Positions 6,099 through 12,541 of a DNA stretch of 12,541 nt are shown here, piece by piece. The DNA lies in contig WAQC01000110.1 of assembly GCA_015520425.1 (NCBI GenBank), positions 1 through 12,541 of the forward strand. The letters are read 5' to 3'. Both the position numbers and the translations under genes were made by a program. Source of the DNA: Candidatus Pelearchaeum sp. (GTDB taxonomy: Archaea > Thermoproteota > Nitrososphaeria_A > Caldarchaeales > Caldarchaeaceae). Every line of letters starts with the position of its first letter. Position 1 is the first letter of the stretch. The notes beneath the pieces were generated by a model, which worked only from the letters and a program-made list of their open reading frames with translations, was not told the DNA's origin and ran no database searches.

Positions 6099-6858
6099 CC
6101 GCCGTCACCCCAAGTAGCTTCTCCTGAACCTCACGGCTCTGCCTAATCTCCTCAGGCTTACCCTCGGCTAAAATCTTTCCATCATACATCACGACCACCC
6201 TATCCGAGTAGCCGAAGACTATGTCCATGTCGTGCTCTATTATCATGGTTGCTATCTTCTCGTTCCTCACCGTCGGGACTATCCTCTCCATGATTGTGTG
6301 TTTGTCTTTTGAGCTTACGCCGCTGGTGGGCTCGTCCAGCAGGAGGACACGCGGCCTGAGAGCGAATGCCACAGCCACGTCCAGTAGCTTCCTCTCACCC
6401 TGGGGAAGGGCCTTCGCAGGCACCTCGGCCTTCTCCTCAAGGCCGAACGAGGCCAGAATCTCCAGCGCCTCGCTGCGCACATCATCAAAACGCTCAACAG
6501 GCTTCCAGAATATACTAGTCTTCCCAAGCCTGCTGAGAACAGCTATCCTAACATTATCCAGCGCTGTAAGCTCGTCATAGAGGTTGACGAGCTGGAAGCT
6601 CCTAGCTATTCCCATCCTAATCTTCTTAATCCTAGACGCCTTTGTTATGTCCTTCCCCTGATAGTATATCTTGCCCGCGTCTGGGTTGAAGTATCCAGTT
6701 ATGACGTTTACGAATGTTGTCTTCCCCGCTCCGTTGGGGCCTATGAGCGCCACGACCTCGCCAGGGCTTATCTTGAAGCTAACACCATCAACCGCCCTGA
6801 CCTCGCCGAAGTATTTCTTCAAATCAACTGTGTAGAGGATTGGTTCTTGGCTGCTCAT
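6088..6858 (-). CDS. livG: Branched-chain amino acid-type ABC transporter ATPase LivG
   Basis: A 256-residue ATPase with the LivG features: Walker A GPNGAGKTT (40-48), Q-loop RSFQLVNL (Q89), a signature that reads LPQGERK (151-157) where most have LSYGQQR or LSGGQ, Walker B VLLLDEPTSG (171-180) and the switch His in IIEHDMD (H209). The LivG-type C-terminal tail after VVMYDGKI is present. With LivF it forms the ATPase pair; LivG keeps a standard catalytic set, while LivF has a changed switch residue. The start ATG overlaps the livM stop by four bases (ATGA), and a GAGGGTGGG stretch precedes it. The livF start lies within its last codons. Family assignment is firm. Confidence 0.96.
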   Translation of the reverse strand: MSSQEPILYTVDLKKYFGEVRAVDGVSFKISPGEVVALIGPNGAGKTTFVNVITGYFNPDAGKIYYQGKDITKASRIKKIRMGIARSFQLVNLYDELTALDNVRIAVLSRLGKTSIFWKPVERFDDVRSEALEILASFGLEEKAEVPAKALPQGERKLLDVAVAFALRPRVLLLDEPTSGVSSKDKHTIMERIVPTVRNEKIATMIIEHDMDIVFGYSDRVVVMYDGKILAEGKPEEIRQSREVQEKLLGVTAGAS

Positions 6859-7937
6859 TTCTCACGCCCACCCTCTTGGTGATGCTTAATATCTGTTATG
6901 GCGGTTGGCGTCGGCGTCGGGGCGGCTGGCAAAATACGCGAACCTGCTCGGATTCTATTCGCTATACTGTTGAGCGCGCCCATAATACCAGAGGGGAACG
7001 CGAGTATCAAGACTATCAGGACAGAGCCCAGTATGAGGCGCCAGAATATCGTGTAGCCCATAGCATACTGCCTTACGAAGATGAAGATTATAGAGCCTAG
7101 GATGGGGCCTTCAAAGAATCTGAACCCGCCTAGGACTGCTACGAATACTATGTCTCCTGAGAATATCCAGTCGGCCTGCTCTGGGGTTACATGACCGTTG
7201 AGAACTGCGAAGAGGGCTCCTGCGAGCCCTGTGAAGACGCCTGATATGATGAACGCGTACCACCTGTATAGGCGTACCCTAATGCCCACGAATTCCGCTC
7301 TTGTCTCGTTGTCGCGCGTAGCGAGGAGCGCGCGGCCAAAGGGCGAGTTGACAACAAGCCAGATGATGAACAGGCTTATGGCGAAGATTCCGAGGAGGTA
7401 GTAGTAGAATACCGTGTTTAGGTATTCTGGCCTGCTCATGAACTCGTTGAACGGTATTCCCAGCAGTGGTTTTGCTTTTACGTTTACCCCGTCGCTGCCT
7501 CCTGTGTACCAGTAGAGCTTGAGGATGAGCGCCCAGACGAGCTGTGTGAGAGCCAGCGTCATGATGGCGAAGAATATCCTAGTCAGCCTAACCGCTATGT
7601 ATCCGAAGGCCATTGAAACTATCGCCGATGCCGCCAGGGCCAGCAGTATCAAAACCTCAAACGACGTCTCGCCTATAAACTGGGGGGCTAGCGCTACGGT
7701 GTATGCGCCGACGGCAAAGTAAGCGGCGTGGCCGAAGGAGAGCAGGCCTGAGTAGCCCAGCAGTATGTTGAACGCTAGGCCAGCTATGGCGAAGATTATA
7801 GAGTACATCAGGAGGTTCTGAACGAACTCTGTTATTATCCCGGCTCTTACGAAGAGGGGGATGAGGGCTAGGACTAGGAGGAATATGAGGTAGCCGATGA
7901 TTTTGTTTCTTACTTGTTTGCTTGCGTGGCTTGGCAT
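6855..7937 (-). CDS. livM: Branched-chain amino acid-type ABC transporter permease LivM
   Basis: A 360-residue membrane permease; it forms the translocation channel with LivH. Family marks: the GYSGLLSFGHAAYFAVGAY stretch (61-79), TGGSDGV (145-151), the EAA-type coupling loop NSPFGRALLATRDNE (197-211) followed by AEFVGIRV, and FTGLAGALFA (235-244). About nine or ten hydrophobic segments are present. The C terminus has a proline/threonine stretch (PTPTPT) and a polar tail. The frame also contains GTG at 7947-7949, which would add four residues. The start ATG 7935-7937 is preferred because GGGAGGTGA sits eight bases before it, and the GTG lies inside that site. The ribosome site overlaps the livH stop, so the genes are coupled. 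It differs from the second permease at 11648-12541, for example in the TGGSDGV region. Confidence 0.94.
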   Translation of the reverse strand: MPSHASKQVRNKIIGYLIFLLVLALIPLFVRAGIITEFVQNLLMYSIIFAIAGLAFNILLGYSGLLSFGHAAYFAVGAYTVALAPQFIGETSFEVLILLALAASAIVSMAFGYIAVRLTRIFFAIMTLALTQLVWALILKLYWYTGGSDGVNVKAKPLLGIPFNEFMSRPEYLNTVFYYYLLGIFAISLFIIWLVVNSPFGRALLATRDNETRAEFVGIRVRLYRWYAFIISGVFTGLAGALFAVLNGHVTPEQADWIFSGDIVFVAVLGGFRFFEGPILGSIIFIFVRQYAMGYTIFWRLILGSVLIVLILAFPSGIMGALNSIANRIRAGSRILPAAPTPTPTAITDIKHHQEGGREK

Positions 7938-7945
7938 TGTGTTGC

Positions 7946-7954
7946 TCACCTCCC
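7946..7954 (-). promoter_or_regulatory. Shine-Dalgarno site of livM, overlapping the livH stop
   Basis: GGGAGGTGA on the minus strand is a near-perfect complement to the archaeal 16S rRNA tail. It ends eight bases before ATG 7935-7937, and its last three bases are the livH TGA stop. It decides the livM start against GTG 7947-7949. Confidence 0.75.
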
Positions 7955-8824
7955 GAAGAGTCCCTGCGGCTTTATCGTGAGAACGATTGCGGCTATGAGC
8001 CAGAGTATGGCAAGCTCTATCTCTGGGAAGTATGCGGTGCCTATCTGTCTAACCGCTCCTACTATGAGCGCTCCCACGAAAGCGCCTTTCATGCTCCCCA
8101 GCCCACCTATAACCATGACAACGAACGCGAGAACTAGGGCTTCTATACCCATTCCGAGAACTGCCGTGTCCTTCGTAACTATGAAACCGCCAGCCAGGCC
8201 TGCTATCATAGCGCCTATCACGAAGCTAACCGTGAAGAGCGACTTAACGTTCACGCCCATAGCGGCTGCCATCTCCCTATCCAGCGATGTGGCTCTCAAG
8301 ATTATTCCAAACTTGGTCTTGTATAGGAAGAACCAGAGGGCAAACGCGATGATGAAGCCCAGCGCTATTACGAGAAAGTTATAGTTGGGATAGCTTAGGT
8401 CGCCTATCTGGCTAACGCCTAGGAACGTATATGGCTCGCGGACCGAGAGCGGGTATGGGCCGAAGAGTAGGAGGAAGAGGTCCTCCAATATCAGGAGGAC
8501 GCCAAACGTTATGAGTAGCTGGAACTCCTCTATACGTTTATACATCGGTCTGAGGAGTGTAGGCTCCATTATTAGAGCGCCGAGCCCGACCACCATTGCG
8601 CCTATTATCGGCGGCACTATGTAGAGGAGAGGGCCTGGAAAGGCTTGATAACCCACTGTTAGGAGAACCCACGCCGTAACATATGCGCCTAGAGCGTAGA
8701 GGTTGCCATGCGCCAGGTTGATTATACGCATGACACCGTAGATTATGTTCAGCCCTGCCGTCAGGAGAAATAGCACTGACGCGAAGAGCAGAGCATTCAG
8801 GGCGAAAATGATGTAGATGAACAT
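7946..8824 (-). CDS. livH: Branched-chain amino acid-type ABC transporter permease LivH
   Basis: A 292-residue permease with about eight hydrophobic segments, normal for LivH. Family marks: INLAHGNLYALGAY (35-48), the coupling loop KFGIILRATSLDREMAAAMG (171-190) and GGLGSMKGAFVGALIVG (240-256), ending in the usual KPQGLFGR. It forms the membrane channel with LivM and receives substrate from the binding protein encoded just upstream. The start ATG 8822-8824 follows GTGAG, a modest ribosome site. A T-rich tract separates it from the binding-protein gene (54-base gap). Nothing in the sequence fixes the substrate. Confidence 0.96.
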   Translation of the reverse strand: MFIYIIFALNALLFASVLFLLTAGLNIIYGVMRIINLAHGNLYALGAYVTAWVLLTVGYQAFPGPLLYIVPPIIGAMVVGLGALIMEPTLLRPMYKRIEEFQLLITFGVLLILEDLFLLLFGPYPLSVREPYTFLGVSQIGDLSYPNYNFLVIALGFIIAFALWFFLYKTKFGIILRATSLDREMAAAMGVNVKSLFTVSFVIGAMIAGLAGGFIVTKDTAVLGMGIEALVLAFVVMVIGGLGSMKGAFVGALIVGAVRQIGTAYFPEIELAILWLIAAIVLTIKPQGLFGR

Positions 8825-8834
8825 TTCGGCTCAC

Positions 8835-8850
8835 AAATAAAAATAAAAAG
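8835..8850 (-). terminator. T-rich tract between binding-protein gene and livH (partial terminator)
   Basis: The minus strand reads CTTTTTATTTTTATTT soon after the binding-protein stop and about 10 bases before livH. As livH has no separate strong promoter in the 54-base gap, this is best read as a leaky terminator that makes the binding protein more abundant than the membrane parts. This is an inference. Confidence 0.4.
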
Positions 8851-8878
8851 AATATAGAGATTTCGGTATTCGGCTGAA

Positions 8879-10303
8879 TTATGGTCTGAAACCTACTGGC
8901 CAGCTCTCAAGCCACTGTTTGGACGTGTTGTACTCTGCTGGGGCGGAGACCTTCTCTATCGGCAGCACCAGGACCTCGCTCATAACGGCGAAATCATATT
9001 CGGGGCTCGTGCCAGTCATGCCTATGACGGCGTTCTTATAGCACTGGTGGTTCTTCTTACGCACCTGTATGTAGCCAGCAGGACCGTATGTTGAGTAGGT
9101 CTCCAGCACTGGTATGACCTCTTCATCGTCAGGATAGCCGCCAACCTCTTGCGCAGCAATCTCTATAGCATCCTTGAGCATGTAGCCGCCTACATAAGCG
9201 CCCTCAGCCTCAAAGCTCGGATACTCGTCCCACATATCCTTGAACTTCTTGACGAACTCGCCGTTAAGTGGCCACAACGTCCAGTCTGGGTTTGTGAACC
9301 AGTAGTTGGCGTGTACGCCGCCTACGTGGCCTGTTGGGTGGTCCTTGCCCACGGCCTGCGGAGAGCCGCCGAAGGTCAGCGTCGTAACAACCTTCATCTT
9401 GTCAAAGAGGCCGAAGCCTATGGCCTGCTTATACCAATTGACGTAGTCGCCGCCCCATAGTGAGACTACCGCGAGGTCTGGTTGCTGCTGTATCATAGAG
9501 GTAATCTGGGCTGAGAAGTCTGTTACCTTGAACAGACCTGGGAACTGCTGGTCTAGTATCTCGGCGTCAGGCAGCATCTTTTGCATGGCTGTGTTGTAGA
9601 AGTCGTGTATCAGCCTGCCGTAGGCGTAGTCTGGGTGGATTCCAGTTATCTTCGGGTTCTCTGGAATGAGGCCCCTATCAACAAGCAGCTTCATCGTACC
9701 GACGGCTGCTGTTATCGCGTCGCTGGACTGGATGTTGGTTATCCTGAAGATGTAGAACGGGTTTGGAACCGCTCTCTCAAATAGTATGTCGGTACAGCCG
9801 TCAACGAAGAGTGTGAGGACCTTGTTCTCTTCTGCCTCAGGCCCTACTGTTGGCGTGTTGCCGCTGGATATTAGGCCCATGTAGTAGTCTATCTTGTCCT
9901 CAAGAACGAGCTTCCTAAACTCTCGCAGTGTTGCGTCTGATGGCCCCTCATCCCTCTCCAACAGCTCTATCTTACGGCCCAGAATGCCTCCCGCGTCGTT
10001 AATCTCCTTCACGGCCATCCTAGTACCATATGCTGACGGCAGGCCTAGTAGGGCACCAGGGCCTGTGAAGAAGTTCTGTGAGCCGAGCTTAATTGGCCCT
10101 GACGGCGTAGGCCTAGCTGTCTGCCCAACTGTGACGGTCTTGGTCACAGTCTGGGCGGCTCCGCCTACTGTTGTTGTTACTGTCTCTGTTTTGACAACCT
10201 CTTTTGGTGGGGCTCCGAAGTAGCCTGCCAGCCCACCGACTATTAGGCCGCCGACACCTGCGCCGACTGCTTTAAGGAAGCCGCGCCTATCTGTTCCGCT
10301 CAT
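8879..10303 (-). CDS. Tat-exported substrate-binding protein of the Liv/HAAT ABC importer
   Basis: A 474-residue extracytoplasmic binding protein of the type I periplasmic-binding fold (LivJ/LivK, Peripla_BP_6). The N terminus has a twin-arginine signal, DRRGFLK (5-11), with a Gly-rich hydrophobic core (12-30), then a Thr/Val-rich linker (about 38-69, with TETVTTTV and TVTKTVTV). Such linkers are common behind the signals of archaeal surface proteins and probably tether the domain near the membrane. The mature domain begins at PIKLGSQNFFTGPGA and contains the usual VKEINDAGGILGRKIEL (98-114). Twin-arginine export implies folding before export. C170 and C421 could form a disulfide. ATG 10301-10303 is supported by a TATA box and AGGTG eight bases upstream. 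It is the first gene of the operon. The ligand is unknown; leucine-type amino acids, amides, urea or aromatic acids are candidates. Confidence 0.93.
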   Translation of the reverse strand: MSGTDRRGFLKAVGAGVGGLIVGGLAGYFGAPPKEVVKTETVTTTVGGAAQTVTKTVTVGQTARPTPSGPIKLGSQNFFTGPGALLGLPSAYGTRMAVKEINDAGGILGRKIELLERDEGPSDATLREFRKLVLEDKIDYYMGLISSGNTPTVGPEAEENKVLTLFVDGCTDILFERAVPNPFYIFRITNIQSSDAITAAVGTMKLLVDRGLIPENPKITGIHPDYAYGRLIHDFYNTAMQKMLPDAEILDQQFPGLFKVTDFSAQITSMIQQQPDLAVVSLWGGDYVNWYKQAIGFGLFDKMKVVTTLTFGGSPQAVGKDHPTGHVGGVHANYWFTNPDWTLWPLNGEFVKKFKDMWDEYPSFEAEGAYVGGYMLKDAIEIAAQEVGGYPDDEEVIPVLETYSTYGPAGYIQVRKKNHQCYKNAVIGMTGTSPEYDFAVMSEVLVLPIEKVSAPAEYNTSKQWLESWPVGFRP

Positions 10304-10311
10304 TTTCTCAA

Positions 10312-10354
10312 CACCTGCGACACTTCACACATATACAAAAATATATAAAATTTC
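10312..10354 (-). promoter_or_regulatory. Promoter and ribosome site of the binding-protein/liv operon
   Basis: On the minus strand, GAAATTTTATAT (10354-10343) fits a BRE plus TATA box. Its centre near 10346 is about 43 bases before the start codon, which predicts transcription starting near 10320. The short leader then carries AGGTG (10316-10312), eight bases before ATG. TATA box and ribosome site agree with each other, which makes this the clearest promoter in the window. Confidence 0.65.
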
Positions 10355-10402
10355 TCCACAGGCGCCTAAACTGCTAAAAAGGAATAAGAGCGATTATGTA
10401 GG

Positions 10403-10413
10403 CTCAAAAATAA
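10403..10413 (-). terminator. Oligo-T terminator after the alcohol dehydrogenase gene
   Basis: About 45 bases after the dehydrogenase stop, the minus strand reads ATTATTTTTGA; a second T-run (CTTTTTAG, near 10374-10381) follows. The 154-base gap up to the binding-protein start also holds a 7-bp inverted repeat (CGCCTAA 10363-10369, TTAGGCG 10422-10428) around these runs. I see no gene in the gap. Confidence 0.45.
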
Positions 10414-10457
10414 TTATGCGCTTAGGCGTGTTGTTGGTTAAAGCTACCTAAATCATG

Positions 10458-11558
10458 TTAGTCTGTTTTTATTATTGCGCGCCCTACTATCTCGCCGCGA
10501 TTCAGCGCGTTATATGCCTCGTTAACCTGCTCCAACTTGTAGTGCCGCGTTACCGATTTGGCCAGGTCAATCGCGCCTTTGGAGGCTAGTTTTAGTATTG
10601 TTGGCATGTCTGCGCGCGTTCTCGCGCCGTATGAGCCTATGAGCTTTATTCCGCGTCTCACCAGTCTGGTTATCTCTATGCTTGCGGAGACACCTATGGG
10701 TGCTATCCCAACAACAACTGCTTTACCACCATCGCCAACTATATTCACAGCCTGCGCCACTGTCTCTGGCCTTCCCAGAGCCTCAAACGCCACATCAACA
10801 CCACGATTATCTGTTATGCGCATAACCTCGTCAACGGGGTTTGTCTCTCTTGAGTTTATTACGTGAGTCGCCCCAAGCTCCCTCGCATTAGCCAGCTTAT
10901 CATCTCTAACATCTATAGCTATTATCTCTGATGCCCCAAATGTCTTCGCCCACTGTATTATGTTAAGCCCCACACCGCCCACCGCTACTACGGCGACAGA
11001 CTCTCCCGCTCTTAGGTCTGCTTGGTTCTTCACAGCCCCGTATGCGGTGAATACGGCGCAGCCTAGCGTTGCTGCTTCATGTAGGGGCATGTTATCTGGA
11101 AGCTTAAACACCGCTGTAGCGGGGACTACCGATAGCTCAGCCAAGCCGCCCATACTATACATCCATACCCTACTACCATCCTTCCTGAAGAGACGGGTAT
11201 CGCCATCATAGAGCTTCCCCTGAAGCCTGTTGAGGGCGAAGAACTTCTCGCATAGGTCGTCGCGGCCGCGCATACAGTAGTAGCATGAGCCGCATGGCAT
11301 TATGAAGGGGCAAACAACCCTGTCGCCTACCTGTATTCCCTCAACACCCGCGCCTACCTCCTCAACAACACCAGATATCTCATGCCCAAGAACACAGGGT
11401 GTGGGGAACTTAACCTCACCCTTCATAACGTGCAAGTCTGTATGGCAAACACCACAGGAGGCTACCCTAACCAGAACCTCGCCAGCCTTAGGCCGCGGCC
11501 TCTCCAGCTCCTCAATAATCATAGGCTTGTTAATCTCGTTGAGAACTGCGGCACGCAT
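10458..11558 (-). CDS. adh: Zinc-dependent medium-chain alcohol dehydrogenase
   Basis: A 366-residue cytoplasmic oxidoreductase of the MDR family that interconverts alcohols and aldehydes or ketones using NAD(H). Catalytic zinc ligands are visible: C38 in GVCHTD, H59-E60 in LGHE, and C167. The structural zinc lobe is complete: C89, C92, C95 and C103. The Rossmann motif is VAVGGVGLN (191-199), and D216 in AIDVRDD at the end of the second strand favours NAD over NADP. An insertion of about 20 residues between the structural lobe and the GGLAEL strand (about 112-136) is longer than in short archaeal ADHs. The substrate is not evident. The start has no Shine-Dalgarno sequence but sits 27 bases from a TATA box. 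It lies between two importer clusters and is divergent from the second livM, which could mean shared control, but no functional link is proven. Confidence 0.93.
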   Translation of the reverse strand: MRAAVLNEINKPMIIEELERPRPKAGEVLVRVASCGVCHTDLHVMKGEVKFPTPCVLGHEISGVVEEVGAGVEGIQVGDRVVCPFIMPCGSCYYCMRGRDDLCEKFFALNRLQGKLYDGDTRLFRKDGSRVWMYSMGGLAELSVVPATAVFKLPDNMPLHEAATLGCAVFTAYGAVKNQADLRAGESVAVVAVGGVGLNIIQWAKTFGASEIIAIDVRDDKLANARELGATHVINSRETNPVDEVMRITDNRGVDVAFEALGRPETVAQAVNIVGDGGKAVVVGIAPIGVSASIEITRLVRRGIKLIGSYGARTRADMPTILKLASKGAIDLAKSVTRHYKLEQVNEAYNALNRGEIVGRAIIKTD

Positions 11559-11580
11559 GTATGGCGTTTGTAATGTATTG

Positions 11581-11588
11581 CATATAAG
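11581..11588 (-). promoter_or_regulatory. TATA box of the alcohol dehydrogenase (leaderless)
   Basis: The minus strand reads CTTATATG, centred about 27 bases before the A of the start codon at 11558. At this spacing archaeal transcription begins at or within a base or two of the ATG. The absence of a ribosome site agrees with a leaderless mRNA. Confidence 0.6.
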
Positions 11589-11613
11589 GCTTCAAGAGAT
11601 GTGCAGCGATTCT

Positions 11614-11622
11614 CTAATAAAC
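11614..11622 (+). promoter_or_regulatory. Possible TATA element for the second livM
   Basis: CTAATAAAC lies about 30 bases before ATG 11648, which would again give an almost leaderless transcript. The match is weak. The 89-base gap between the divergent starts must hold both promoters, and no convincing operator palindrome was seen in it. Confidence 0.3.
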
Positions 11623-11647
11623 GCCCAAAACATAAAGGGATGTAAGG

Positions 11648-12541
11648 ATGGGCATGACCTTGTCTGAGAGTCATGCAATAAGCGCCACAACGAGAAAATA
11701 CATATTAATATTCTTCATTGCTGTCTTCGTCCTAATACCGTTATTCGCCCAGGATTACGTGCTTGTATTGGTGAGCTATGGGCTAATCTACTCAATCGTA
11801 GCCCTCTCGGTGAACCTGCTCCTCGGCTACGGCGGGCTGGTCTCTTTTGGTCATGCCGCATTCTTCACGGTTGGGGCCTACTCAGTCGCTCTATTGTCTA
11901 TAAACGCTGGCATATACTCCATAGACCTCCTCATCATAAGCGGCCTAGTTATCTCGCTACTCACAGCCTTGGTAATTGGGATGCTCTGCGTACGACACAC
12001 GAGGATATACTTCATGATACTCACGTTCGCCCTCTCCGAGGTTATTCACGCTATAATCCACAGAATCTTCGGCGCCGCTGGGCTTCCAGTCCCAGTACCC
12101 ATATCAAGGCTCCACGAAAGCACGCTCCTCTGGATGACGTTCCAAGGGGCTAACAGGCTGGAATTCCTACGCGGCGTATATTACTACTATATACTCGCCT
12201 GGTTCGCGCTGGTTGTCTTCATATACTGGGTTCTGGTGAACTCGCCCTTCGGCAAGACGCTACAGGCGGTTAGGGATAATGAGGAGCGAGCTACCAATGT
12301 TGGGGTTTCTGTGAGGCGGATACGGCTCCTAGCATTCGTGGTCTCTGGAGCTTTCACAGGCCTTGCGGGCGCTCTCTGGGCGCCGCTGACTGGGCTGGTT
12401 GACCCACATATGATACACTGGGATATCTCTGGCGAGTATGTCTTCTATGCCTTGTTGGGTGGCGTTAATACGTTTGTTGGCCCTATTGTCGGCGCGTTTA
12501 TCTTAACTTCCTTGAAGGATGCTGTACTCTCTATTACAACC
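11648..12541 (+). CDS. livM: Second LivM-type ABC transporter permease, 3' end outside window
   Basis: The frame is open from ATG 11648 to the window end (298 residues, no stop). Family marks: GYGGLVSFGHAAFFTVGAY (60-78), the coupling loop NSPFGKTLQAVRDNEERA (198-215), NVGVSVRR and FTGLAGALWAPL (236-247). Several hydrophobic segments are present. It is a paralogue of the livM at 6855-7937: the same motifs line up at nearly the same residue numbers, but most other positions differ. The TGGSDGV segment of the first copy reads GAAGLPVPVP here (142-151), and the next loop carries a different stretch (RLHESTLLW). It therefore probably serves another importer with another substrate. A second in-frame ATG at 11654 is an alternative start; neither has a clear ribosome site. 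Genes for its partners would lie beyond the window. Confidence 0.9.
   Translation, partial: MGMTLSESHAISATTRKYILIFFIAVFVLIPLFAQDYVLVLVSYGLIYSIVALSVNLLLGYGGLVSFGHAAFFTVGAYSVALLSINAGIYSIDLLIISGLVISLLTALVIGMLCVRHTRIYFMILTFALSEVIHAIIHRIFGAAGLPVPVPISRLHESTLLWMTFQGANRLEFLRGVYYYYILAWFALVVFIYWVLVNSPFGKTLQAVRDNEERATNVGVSVRRIRLLAFVVSGAFTGLAGALWAPLTGLVDPHMIHWDISGEYVFYALLGGVNTFVGPIVGAFILTSLKDAVLSITT

Noticed and set aside
7938..7949. GTG 7947-7949 as livM start
   Set aside because: It lies inside the strong GGGAGGTGA ribosome site, which is correctly spaced for ATG 7935-7937.
7914..8384. Plus-strand open frame of 156 codons antisense to livH
   Set aside because: It is low in complexity (Ala, Ser, Thr, Pro, Met), as expected of the antisense of a membrane protein gene, and has no start signal.
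8538..8834. Minus-strand open frame over the livH 5' end
   Set aside because: Out-of-frame shadow of livH; livH has clear family motifs in the same bases.
11302..11667. Plus-strand open frame across the dehydrogenase 5' end and the divergent gap
   Set aside because: It is antisense to the well-supported dehydrogenase, overlaps the livM start and has no recognisable protein features.
1..12541. tRNA or rRNA genes, CRISPR arrays, insertion sequences, phage genes or defence systems
   Set aside because: The gaps are short and contain only promoter-like and T-rich sequence; no regularly spaced repeats, transposase motifs or RNA gene signatures were seen by eye on either strand.

Overview
The window looks like a stretch of archaeal chromosome, most likely from a thermophilic member of the Thermoproteota/TACK group. 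This is an inference. The signs are TATA-box promoters about 27 to 43 bases before start codons (including one apparently leaderless gene), Shine-Dalgarno (SD) sequences of the GGAGGTG type inside operons, oligo-T tracts after stop codons, frequent ATA, AGG and AGA codons, and a Thr/Val-rich linker behind a twin-arginine signal on the binding protein. No phage, plasmid, transposon, CRISPR or RNA gene was seen.

Layout from left to right. (1) 1-480 (+): the C-terminal part of an M24 (Xaa-Pro peptidase-like) protein, cut by the window edge, tail to tail with (2) 490-1353 (-), a threonine synthase-like PLP enzyme. (3) 1392-5305: a group of membrane and secreted redox proteins. It holds a large membrane polyferredoxin of the NapH/CcoG kind with an extracytoplasmic Ig-like domain (1392-3311, -), a divergent small membrane-anchored Ig-like protein (3459-3950, +), CcdA (3959-4666, -) and a TlpA-like membrane-tethered thioredoxin (4688-5305, -). 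(4) 5385-10303 (-): a complete branched-chain-amino-acid-type (Liv/HAAT) ABC importer, transcribed in the order binding protein, livH, livM, livG, livF. (5) 10458-11558 (-): a zinc-dependent medium-chain alcohol dehydrogenase with a leaderless-type promoter. (6) 11648-12541 (+): the start of a second, clearly different livM-type permease that runs off the window and probably opens a second importer cluster.

The importer is a normal, tightly packed operon. Its genes overlap by 4, 4 and 11 bases after livH, and a T-rich tract lies between the binding-protein gene and livH, which would favour excess binding protein. The substrate cannot be read from sequence; amino acids, amides, urea or aromatic and organic acids are all handled by this family.

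CcdA and the TlpA-like protein would carry reducing power across the membrane to a thiol target. The polyferredoxin and the small Ig-like protein resemble the FixG/CcoG plus FixH pairing known from copper-oxidase maturation. I read the four genes as a possible electron and thiol delivery module for an extracytoplasmic metalloprotein, with no client enzyme in the window. This is the part most worth a second look. The rest is ordinary archaeal gene content with a few local oddities: a changed metal-ligand position in the M24 protein, strong strand composition skew in the synthase gene, ordered repeated words in the divergent promoter region, and two livM paralogues close together.
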